Shown piece after piece: positions 37,304 through 47,097 of a DNA stretch of 64,000 nt (its first letter is position 1; every line of letters starts with the position of its first letter). Position numbers and translations under genes: made by a program. The notes below the pieces were generated by a model. The model ran no database searches. It had not been told where the DNA came from and saw only the letters and a program-made list of their open reading frames with translations. This DNA comes from Microbulbifer litoralis (lineage in GTDB: Bacteria; Pseudomonadota; Gammaproteobacteria; Pseudomonadales; Cellvibrionaceae): assembly GCF_023634065.1 (NCBI RefSeq), contig NZ_JALKCV010000001.1:248001-312000 (forward strand), read 5' to 3'.

Positions 37304-37960
37304 TTGCGCCCTCTCGACCACCTTCTGCAAAACAACCGGCAGTGGTCCCTCGCAACCCGTGAGGAACACCCGGATTTCTTCCTGCAGCTCTCCGAACAGC
37401 AGTCTCCCGACTACCTGTGGATAGGCTGTGCCGACAGCCGCGTGCCCGCCAACCAGATTGTCAACCTGCTGCCGGGCGAACTCTTCGTGCACCGCAACGT
37501 CGCCAATGTGGTCGTGCACACGGACCTCAACTGCCTGTCGGTGCTGCAATACGCAGTGGAGATCCTCAAGGTAAAGCATATTATCGTCTGCGGTCACTAC
37601 GGCTGCGGCGGCGTCCAGGCCGCGCTGGAGAACAGCCAGCTGGGCCTGATCGACAACTGGCTGCGCCACATCCAGGACGTGCGCGACAAGCACCATACAC
37701 TGCTCGACCTGTTCGCCCAGAAGGAGCGCACCGACCTGCTGTGTGAACTCAATGTGCTGGAGCAGGTGATCCACGTCTGCCAGACCACCATCGTGCGCGA
37801 TGCCTGGCGCCGCGGCCAGTCGCTGTCGGTCAACGGCTGGGTCTACGGCCTGCGGGACGGCCTGGTGCACGACCTGGGGGTTTCCATCTCCGGGCCGGAG
37901 GAGATCTCCGAGATCTACCACAGCGCCCTGACCAATATCGCCCAGCGGGATACCGAGTAG
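37304..37960 (+). CDS. can: Beta-class carbonic anhydrase
   Basis: The 218-residue protein has the zinc ligands of beta-carbonic anhydrases, Cys42 (in GCADSRVPA, with the Asp44-Arg46 dyad), His98 and Cys101 (CGHYGCGG), and GWVYGLRDGLVHDLG near the end. It interconverts CO2 and bicarbonate in the cytoplasm. The start is uncertain: TTG at 37304 (RPLDHLLQNN) gives the usual family N-terminus and has GGAA upstream; TTG at 37292 is an alternative. No ATG is available in a sensible position; the frame is open further upstream, but that part overlaps the divergent arginine-rich gene. Confidence 0.92.
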   Translation: MRPLDHLLQNNRQWSLATREEHPDFFLQLSEQQSPDYLWIGCADSRVPANQIVNLLPGELFVHRNVANVVVHTDLNCLSVLQYAVEILKVKHIIVCGHYGCGGVQAALENSQLGLIDNWLRHIQDVRDKHHTLLDLFAQKERTDLLCELNVLEQVIHVCQTTIVRDAWRRGQSLSVNGWVYGLRDGLVHDLGVSISGPEEISEIYHSALTNIAQRDTE

Positions 37961-38146
37961 CGACTTCGCGGCGGATTTTCCTTACACTCCCCGGCCAGAT
38001 TTTTGTTAACCCGACCATAGTCAATCTCTCTGTGAAAGCAGCGTGAGAGCCTTCGCATCTACCAAAGCGGGACTTGTTCACGCACGGCATAGGGCCATCG
38101 TCGGGTTTTCTGTTATTCGGGTTCGAGCCCCTGCCGATGGCACAAA

Positions 38147-38254
38147 GCCGGGGCGGGGTGCGCCTTTCCGGGACACGCCGTAAATACGCCCCTGTAGGCT
38201 TGTCCGCGAGGTCCCTCTCGCAGACAGTCCCGGAAAGGCCCACCCCGCCCCGGC
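38147..38254. repeat. Large nested palindrome before the rubredoxin-reductase gene
   Basis: Outer arms at 38147-38174 and 38227-38254 (GCCGGGGCGGGGT ... CCTTTCCGGGAC and its inverse) match at 27 of 28 positions. Inside lies a second inverted pair, GTCCGCGAG (38202-38210) and CTCGCAGAC (38217-38225), with a 6-base loop. The whole would fold into a very stable branched stem. No T-tract follows. The other bases of the 345-base gap (37961-38146 and 38255-38305) show no gene. This has the look of a dispersed intergenic element rather than a terminator. Confidence 0.85.
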
Positions 38255-38305
38255 GCCCTGAACGAGGCCCCGCAACCCAAGTGTTCTAGTTTTACGGGAG
38301 AACCA

Positions 38306-39958
38306 ATGTCCGAATACCGCGTTTGGGAATGCCAGATCTGTGGCTGGATTTACGACGAAGCCAAGGGTTGGCCGGAGGACGGCATTGCCCCCGGCACCCG
38401 CTGGGAGGACATTCCCGACGACTGGAACTGCCCCGAGTGCGGCGCCGCCAAAGAGGACTTCGAGATGCAGCCGGCGACCTCCGGCCAGGCGGAGCCGCAG
38501 GAAGCGCCCATCGCCCCCGCGGCCGCCAGCGGCGCCGCGGCAGCCGCGCGGGAGACCGCTCCCGATCGCACCGGCAACCGCATCTGGGAGTGCATGGTCT
38601 GCGGCTGGGTCTACGACGAATCCAGGGGCTGGCCGGAGGATGGCATAGCCCCCGGCACCCGCTGGGAGGATATCCCCGAGGACTGGTGCTGCCCGCAGTG
38701 CGGCGTGGGCAAGGACGAGTTCGATATGGTGCTGGTTTCCGGGCCGGAACCCGCGCCGCAGCCCGCAGCTGCCGACAGCGCCCTGCCCACCGGTCGAGAA
38801 CCGCTGGTCATCGTCGGTACCGGCCTGGCCGGCTACAACCTCGCGCGCGAATTCCGCAAACTGGACAAAACCACACCACTGGTGATGGTCAGCGGCGACG
38901 ACGGCACCTTCTACTCCAAACCGCTGCTGTCCGCCTCGCTGGCCCACGGCAAGACCCCGCAACAGCTGGCCACCTCATCCGCCGAGGACATGGCGCGGGA
39001 ACTGAACGCGGAGATCCTGGTGCACACCCACGTCTCCAATATTGACGCCGAAGCCAAAATCCTGACCCTGGTGCCGGCAAACGGCAGCCACACGGCGGAA
39101 CTGCACTACGGCAAGCTGGTGCTGGCCACCGGCGCCGGCTGCCGCCCGTTGCCCAATATCGACGGCGACGGCACCGCGCGCCTGTTCCGCATCAACAGCC
39201 TGGAAGACTACCACCGCTTCCGCACCGCACTGGTGGGCCGGCGCAGGGTGCTGCTGCTGGGTGCGGGCCTGATCGGCTGCGAGTTCGCCAACGACCTGGT
39301 CCAGGCCGGCTACCAGGTGGAGATGGTGGATCCGCTCGACTGGCCGCTGGCCACGCTGCTGCCCGAGCCCGCCGGCCGCGACCTGCAACGCACACTGGAA
39401 GGCGCCGGTGTGCGCTTCCACGGCAACAGCCGGGTCACTGCCCTCGAATACAGCGGTGCCGGCATTCGCGCCAGGCTGGACAACGGCGAAACCCTGGAAG
39501 CGGATATCGCCCTGGCCGCGCTGGGCCTGCAGGCCAACACCGGCCTCGCCGAGGCCGCCGGGCTGGACACCGCCCGCGGTATCACCGTGGATCGTCAGTT
39601 GCGCACCAGCGACCCGCATATCCATGCCCTCGGCGACTGCGCAGAAGTGGACGGCCACCAGCTCTACTTCGTCGCGCCACTGATGGCCTGCGCCCGCGCG
39701 CTGGCCGCAACCCTGGCCGGAGATGCCAGGGAGGTGCACTACGGCGCCATCCCGGTCGCGGTCAAGACCACCCTGCGCCCCACCACCGTCTGCCCGCCCC
39801 GCGCGGGCGCCGAGGGCCAATGGCAGATCGACGCGTCCGCGGAAGGAGTGAGGGCCGAGTTTCGCGACGCGGCCGGACGCCTGCTGGGCTTTGCCCTGAC
39901 CGGATCCGCCATTGCCGCCCGGGAAGAACTGTCAGCCGAGTGTGCGCCACTGATGTAG
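38306..39958 (+). CDS. Double-rubredoxin / NAD(P)H-rubredoxin reductase fusion
   Basis: The 550-residue cytoplasmic protein has three parts. Rubredoxin 1 covers about residues 4-54, with iron cysteines 9, 12, 42 and 45. An Ala/Pro linker leads to rubredoxin 2, about 91-141, with Cys96, 99, 129 and 132. An FAD reductase follows from about 166, with GTGLAG at 171-176, a second dinucleotide fold [14 protein letters not shown] at about 317-330, and [10 protein letters not shown] before the C-terminal domain. Electrons would pass NAD(P)H to FAD to rubredoxin inside one chain. In alkane-oxidising pseudomonads these are separate proteins (AlkG with two rubredoxins, AlkT). No alkane hydroxylase is in the window. 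A flavin reductase follows. Confidence 0.92.
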   Translation: MSEYRVWECQICGWIYDEAKGWPEDGIAPGTRWEDIPDDWNCPECGAAKEDFEMQPATSGQAEPQEAPIAPAAASGAAAAARETAPDRTGNRIWECMVCGWVYDESRGWPEDGIAPGTRWEDIPEDWCCPQCGVGKDEFDMVLVSGPEPAPQPAAADSALPTGREPLVIVGTGLAGYNLAREFRKLDKTTPLVMVSGDDGTFYSKPLLSASLAHGKTPQQLATSSAEDMARELNAEILVHTHVSNIDAEAKILTLVPANGSHTAELHYGKLVLATGAGCRPLPNIDGDGTARLFRINSLEDYHRFRTALVGRRRVLLLGAGLIGCEFANDLVQAGYQVEMVDPLDWPLATLLPEPAGRDLQRTLEGAGVRFHGNSRVTALEYSGAGIRARLDNGETLEADIALAALGLQANTGLAEAAGLDTARGITVDRQLRTSDPHIHALGDCAEVDGHQLYFVAPLMACARALAATLAGDAREVHYGAIPVAVKTTLRPTTVCPPRAGAEGQWQIDASAEGVRAEFRDAAGRLLGFALTGSAIAAREELSAECAPLM

Positions 39959-40113
39959 GCCTTGCACCACCACCCCGCAGGGGCCCGCCCGCCGCTGAAT
40001 ACTGCGGCCTACGGGCTTTCCGGCGGAGCGCTGCGGGGTGAAATGGGCATTGACGGCATTTTTGCCGTAGAATGGCCGCCAAGATGAAATTTGCACAAAA
40101 AATGAACGACGGT

Positions 40114-40626
40114 ATGACCACAGACAGCAGCCCCACCATCCCCTCGCCGGCCGAACAGAGCCGCGCCCTGCGCGATACCCTGGGCCAGTTCGCCACCGGG
40201 GTGACCGTGGTGACCTGTCGAGACGCGGCCGGCCAGCCGGTGGGCATGACCGTCAACAGCTTCAACTCCGTATCCCTCGACCCGGCGCTGGTACTGTGGA
40301 GCATCGACCGGCAGGCGCTGGGCTACGACGCCTTTACCCGCGGCGGGCATTTCGCCGTGCACGTGCTGAAAGCCGACCAACAGCATATCTCCAACCTGTT
40401 CGCCGGCCGCGGCGCCGACAAATTCGGACAGGTGCACTGGCACGCGGGCCCCGACCAGGTACCGCTGCTGGAGGACTGCGCCGCCCGTTTCCACTGTCGC
40501 CTGGCGCAGTGCGTCGAGGGTGGCGACCACACCATCCTGCTGGGGGAAGTGCTGGAGTTCAGCGCCGATGGCGGCGAGCCCCTGGTCTTCCACCGCGGCC
40601 GTTACCGCGCCCTGGCCGGGGATTGA
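40114..40626 (+). CDS. Flavin reductase family protein
   Basis: The protein of about 170 residues has the flavin-reductase-like (HpaC/ActVB) domain: LRDTLGQFATGVTVVTCRDAAG, then GMTVNSFNSVSLDPALVLWSID, FAVHVLKADQQHISNLFAGRG, and HTILLGEVLEF at the end. It should use NAD(P)H to reduce FMN or FAD for a partner oxygenase, not identified here. Several in-frame ATGs exist (40072, 40084, 40105, 40114); the last is chosen as it removes an unusual N-terminal tail, with low certainty. It follows the rubredoxin-reductase fusion by 155 bases. Confidence 0.88.
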   Translation: MTTDSSPTIPSPAEQSRALRDTLGQFATGVTVVTCRDAAGQPVGMTVNSFNSVSLDPALVLWSIDRQALGYDAFTRGGHFAVHVLKADQQHISNLFAGRGADKFGQVHWHAGPDQVPLLEDCAARFHCRLAQCVEGGDHTILLGEVLEFSADGGEPLVFHRGRYRALAGD

Positions 40627-40768
40627 GCTCCCCTTCAAAGCGGCGGGAATCAACGCCAGAATCCTGCGACCTGAAGCGCCGCGCTGGTGAAGGTGTAATC
40701 CCGACGTCATACTCTGGGAGCACACTGCCATTCGAAACTGTGTTCCATCGCTCTGCGAGACTGCCACC

Positions 40769-41542
40769 ATGCAGACACCCGGCACCCTCTTCTGTTTCGC
40801 CCACCGCGGCTACCGCCAGCGGGCCACGGAAAATACCCTCGGCGCCATCGCCCACGCACTGGAATTCGATGTAGACGGTATCGAGATCGATATCTGGAAC
40901 ATCGGCGGTCAGCTGCTGGTAAAACACGACCGCCGCCTGGGGCGCCTGATCGCCGGCAGCGAGCTGCTCACCGATATGTGCCCCGAGACCCTGCGCGAGA
41001 AGCTGCTGCCCTGCGGTGCCAATGTACCGACCCTGCGCGAGGTGCTGGAACTGGTGGGCAACAATGTACAGCTCAATATCGAGCTCAAGGGGCCCGGCTG
41101 CGCCGCGCTGGTGGCGCGGGAACTGGAGTCCTATGTGCGCGACAGCGGCTCCGGTTTCGAGCAGTACCTGATCTCCTCATTCGACCACCGCCAGTTGCAC
41201 GAATGCCTGCAGCTGATTCCGGAAGTGCGCCGCGGCGTGCTGCTGGCCGGTATCCCCCTGGACCTGGCCGCCTGCGCCGAACCGTTGCAGGCCTATTCAA
41301 TGCACCTGAACCTGGATTTTGTCGACGCCGAGCTGATCGCCGACGGCCGGCGCCGCGGGCTGAGAAACTATGTGTTTACCGTGAACAATATCGCCGACCT
41401 GCAGCTGGTCGCGGCAATGGGGGCGGACGGGGTCTTTACCGACGAGCCGCAACTGATCATGGATTACAACGCGGCGAAGACGGCGGAACTGTTACTGCAG
41501 CAGGCGCAGGTGACCGGAGGGGATTCCCAGCGCTCCACCTGA
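40769..41542 (+). CDS. Glycerophosphodiester phosphodiesterase
   Basis: The 257-residue protein is a single GDPD TIM barrel. The metal and catalytic blocks are FAHRGYRQRATENT, then DGIEIDIW, LLVKHDRRLGR and LNIELKG, and the C-terminal part reads YVFTVNNIADLQLVAAMGADGVFTDEP. It lacks a signal peptide, so it is likely the cytoplasmic UgpQ type, releasing glycerol-3-phosphate from glycerophosphodiesters. These are the deacylation products that phospholipases such as the OMPLA pair could feed. A 15-bp tandem repeat begins just after its stop. Confidence 0.91.
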   Translation: MQTPGTLFCFAHRGYRQRATENTLGAIAHALEFDVDGIEIDIWNIGGQLLVKHDRRLGRLIAGSELLTDMCPETLREKLLPCGANVPTLREVLELVGNNVQLNIELKGPGCAALVARELESYVRDSGSGFEQYLISSFDHRQLHECLQLIPEVRRGVLLAGIPLDLAACAEPLQAYSMHLNLDFVDAELIADGRRRGLRNYVFTVNNIADLQLVAAMGADGVFTDEPQLIMDYNAAKTAELLLQQAQVTGGDSQRST

Positions 41543-41553
41543 AGACTGGCGGG

Positions 41554-41628
41554 GTGCCGTCCAACGGAGTGCCGTCCAACGGAATGCCGTCCAACGGGAT
41601 GCCGTCCAACGGAGTGCCGTCCAACGGA
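41554..41628. repeat. 15-bp tandem repeat, five copies
   Basis: Five uninterrupted copies of (G/A)TGCCGTCCAACGG(A/G) fill 75 bases between the glycerophosphodiesterase stop and the convergent TonB receptor gene. Each copy contains the small palindrome CCGT-CCA-ACGG. Copies 3 and 4 start with A instead of G, and copy 3 ends with G instead of A. The array lies directly beside the receptor terminator. Confidence 0.95.
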
Positions 41629-41635
41629 AAATCAA

Positions 41636-41662
41636 ACAGGGCCCGGCGCTGCCGGGCCCTGT
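41636..41662 (-). terminator. Terminator of the large TonB-dependent receptor
   Basis: ACAGGGCCCGGC and GCCGGGCCCTGT form a perfect 12-bp stem with a 3-base loop, 18 bases after the receptor stop on the minus strand. On that strand the stem is followed by TTTGATTTT. In the other direction there is no T-run, so it mainly serves the receptor gene. Confidence 0.85.
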
Positions 41663-41680
41663 CACAGGCTTTCGCACAGA

Positions 41681-44329
<2,649 letters not shown>

Positions 44330-45205
44330 GATATGCCCGTCCTCTCTCTTATGGTTATCGTGTGAGGATCACGCCGTCGAATACCCTTGGCGTGGTGATT
44401 ATTATTGTTCTCAGTCAGAAGCATTGCACCGAATGAGTGCAGTCAGGGTATTGAAACCCCTGTGGGCGGGCAATACTCGGGCGCAAATCACAAAAAATTT
44501 CGCCGGGAAGTGTGAAAGCCGTTACAACTGATAATGATTTAAGCGCCATTTAGGTAATTTATTTCGGATAATTCCCCCGGGCAGTGCAATCATCTTCCTG
44601 CGATGGTTCCCGTGAGCAGCGTCATCCGAACAAAAAACAGACAGAAACGCGCCCCTGTCCCCCTGGTATCCGGCCTGTGGAGACAGAGAACGGCTGTGGT
44701 CCGGGCGGGTTGGGAAAGCACTCCGCTGGCTTCTGTCAGCCCGGTCGCGGCGAGACGAGTTGCCGGCGATATTTGTCGCTGGACACTCTTCCGCCCCCTG
44801 GAAAAAACCTCTGCCCGGCCGGCACATGAAAACACCCCCGGACGGTATAACTGAGAAAGAAAACACGTCTTTTCTCAAAAAAAATAATTTAATCCGTAAA
44901 AAAATCGACCCACTCATTCAGGAAAAACAACAGAAAATAAATATTGGCACGCACTACTAAATTTAATTCTTACAAACTCTCCAGAAAAACAACCAAGTTC
45001 ACAAATACAAAATGAAAACAAAAATATAAAAAATACAAAGCAAACCTGTTGATACACTTTTCACGCTTACCACCGGACAGTGAGAGACGATCCAACTCCT
45101 GGACCGGTGTCTCAGCGATGTCTTTTATTCACCTCTGTAACCAGACTGTTTCCAGAAAACAGAAACAATCAATTATTACTACATCTTTCTGTGGGAGAAA
45201 TAAGA
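44330..45205. other. 876-base gene-free gap with a strongly AT-rich core
   Basis: No convincing gene lies here; the short open frames lack start signals and natural sequence. The part from about 44840 to 45060 is mostly A and T with long A-runs, in sharp contrast with the GC-rich neighbours. A GATAATGAT (half of a Fur consensus) is at 44531-44539. The promoters of the TonB receptor (leftward) and the CxxCH protein (rightward) must lie here. The ribosome-binding site of the latter is GGGAGA at 45193-45198. Confidence 0.6.
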
Positions 45206-46990
45206 ATGCGTTACCCGTTACTGTTATCGACACTATTTTCGACACTTTTGGCAACAACGACAGGCGGGGCTGTGGCCCAGGACGACAAGGAGAACCTGGC
45301 CAACCCCAAACCAGAAGAGCTGCGGTTACGCCGCAAAAAGGACAATGTCGCGGTCATCTCCGCGCTCTTCCCCGACCGGAAACCCGGCAGCCAGCTGGAC
45401 CTGATTATCGATGGAAAACCTTTTACGCTGTCCGATAATGGGGAGAATGGCGACAGCAAAGAGGGGGACGGCTGGTTTTCGATCGAGACGGAAATGGATT
45501 TTGAGCTGCTGGCCAAAGCCAACGAGATTTTCGGCAAGGTGAGTGCGGAACGCGAGCGCAGTATTTTCGAGCCCGGCGGACGCCGGATCATCGGCAACCA
45601 GGTCACCTTTCTCGAGGGAGAAGAAGTTTTTGTAAAGGAAACCATTGGCAGGGAAACCCGCGAATTTATCCTGCCAACCGACCCGGGCCGCTTTGAGTTC
45701 GACGTGGATTTCCCAATCCCCGTACACGGGCTGCCCATCGGCCTTCCCGCCGATTCCGGAAGCGGTTCCAGGGCGAACATAGACGAATCGCTGATGATCA
45801 GGAAGTTGAGTGTTGTCAACGACCCTTCGCGCACCTGGTCCTGCCAGTCCACCAACCAACAGCCCAGTGGCAATCCGGTCGGCGAGTGGACCTTCTGGAA
45901 ACTGATGGAAAACATCAGCAACGGCACCATGCCGACGTCCGATTTCATCAAGGCGCTATTTGACCAGTGGAATACAAACCTGGTTATCAATGGGCAATCG
46001 GTACCGGCCAGGCCGAACGTCTACGACGAAGTGATTGGAGACTGGGAAATCCGCAGTGGTGGACCCGGGGCCCCGCTGCTGCCGGACCAGAGCCCCTTCA
46101 AGCTGCTGGGCGTGGTACTGCGCCTCGACCTGCGTGGCGGCCAGGCCATCTATGGCGGCGGCGATGCCGGAGAGGGCCGCTTCGTGTTCTCGCTGCACGA
46201 CGGCGACTGCAACAGCCTGGGAAAAACCATCATCCTGGAATACAAGGTGCCCATCTCGGGCTGCGACAATGTCCGGCACTGGGCACAACAGTGGAAGGAC
46301 CTGGAAAGTTCTGCCAACTACAACAGCGACCTCGCAGCCCTGACCGAAATGTTCAGCGCGGCCGGCGCCGCACCCTCCCGCCCCAATGGCAGCGCCATCA
46401 GCCAGGTACGGACAAACGAGCTGTTGCCCGCCTCTCCCGGCTGGGAATTGCGTGAGTTCGTATTGAATCAATCCGGCGGCATCCTGGAACAGACGACAGT
46501 AAAACAGGAACCACAGCAGATTCACAACAACAGCGCCCTGCTGGCCGATTACATCAATACCCACTGGCCCAACCTGACGGTACCGGAGGATTTCGGCGGT
46601 ACCGACTTCCTGGCCGGCCGCGCACCGGCGCCGATCCTGTGGAATACGCCTTTTCCACTGACGCCGCCGGACCCGGACGAGGCCATGTTCCAGGTTGCCT
46701 TTGATACCTGCAGCGGCTGCCACACCCTGGAAACCGGCACCAACTTCGCACACCTGCACTACAATACCCAGCCGGGGCAGGAAGCGATACTCTCGGGTTT
46801 TCTCACCGGTATTTCACTGCCGGATCCGCGACAGCCGTCCATCATGCGCACCTTCAACGACCTGGACCGGCGCGCGGATGATCTCGACCTGGTCGCGAAC
46901 AGTGCCTGCCCCACGATTGAGCGGTTCCCCATCGGGAATGCGCTACTGCAGGAACTGACTCTACCGCCGATGGTATTGGATGTGCACTGA
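45206..46990 (+). CDS. Exported protein with a single CxxCH motif
   Basis: The 594-residue precursor has a signal peptide (SLFSTLLATTTGGAVAQ-like, cleavage near residue 24) and no further membrane segments. The N-terminal third includes KKDNVAVISALFPDRKPGSQLDLIIDGKPFTL, a possible Ig-like part. The middle is LGVVLRLDLRGG ... GEGRFVFSLHDGDC. Near the C-terminus FDTCSGCHTLETGT contains one haem-binding CxxCH, followed by HLHYNTQPGQEAILSGFLTG. I recall similar C-terminal segments in proteins from myxobacteria, but cannot verify that. No oxidoreductase partner adjoins. The role is unknown; a monohaem exported protein is the best reading. Confidence 0.82.
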   Translation: MRYPLLLSTLFSTLLATTTGGAVAQDDKENLANPKPEELRLRRKKDNVAVISALFPDRKPGSQLDLIIDGKPFTLSDNGENGDSKEGDGWFSIETEMDFELLAKANEIFGKVSAERERSIFEPGGRRIIGNQVTFLEGEEVFVKETIGRETREFILPTDPGRFEFDVDFPIPVHGLPIGLPADSGSGSRANIDESLMIRKLSVVNDPSRTWSCQSTNQQPSGNPVGEWTFWKLMENISNGTMPTSDFIKALFDQWNTNLVINGQSVPARPNVYDEVIGDWEIRSGGPGAPLLPDQSPFKLLGVVLRLDLRGGQAIYGGGDAGEGRFVFSLHDGDCNSLGKTIILEYKVPISGCDNVRHWAQQWKDLESSANYNSDLAALTEMFSAAGAAPSRPNGSAISQVRTNELLPASPGWELREFVLNQSGGILEQTTVKQEPQQIHNNSALLADYINTHWPNLTVPEDFGGTDFLAGRAPAPILWNTPFPLTPPDPDEAMFQVAFDTCSGCHTLETGTNFAHLHYNTQPGQEAILSGFLTGISLPDPRQPSIMRTFNDLDRRADDLDLVANSACPTIERFPIGNALLQELTLPPMVLDVH

Positions 46991-47022
46991 CCGCCGTCAG
47001 GAAACGGTCACTGCGCGATTGT

Positions 47023-47045
47023 CCGCCAGCCCGCGGGGCTGGCGG
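47023..47045 (+). terminator. Terminator of the CxxCH protein gene
   Basis: CCGCCAGCCC and GGGCTGGCGG form a perfect 10-bp stem with a 3-base loop, followed by TTGTATT, 32 bases after the stop. The T-tract is only moderate. Confidence 0.7.
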
Positions 47046-47057
47046 TTGTATTAAGAA

Positions 47058-47072
47058 CCCGCATTTCGCGGG
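47058..47072 (-). terminator. Possible terminator of the Lon-like protease gene
   Basis: On the minus strand CCCGC-GAAAT-GCGGG is followed by TTCTTAA, 25 bases after the protease stop. The stem is only five base pairs, all G-C, so this is a modest candidate. Confidence 0.5.
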
Positions 47073-47097
47073 CCCCCTGTTCCTGTTGCCGCCGCAG

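Noticed and set aside
38116-38140. tRNA-like T-arm (GGTTCGAGCCCCTG) near the nested palindrome
   Set aside because: No acceptor stem, D-arm or anticodon arm can be found around it; at most a fragment, and the T-stem pairs poorly.
44531-44539. GATAATGAT half Fur box upstream of the large TonB receptor
   Set aside because: Only one half matches the consensus, it is about 200 bases from the start, and the receptor type is not that of iron uptake.
44522-44960. Short open frames in the AT-rich gap, including a 131-codon minus-strand frame
   Set aside because: No ribosome-binding sites, mixed low-complexity translation and no family resemblance.
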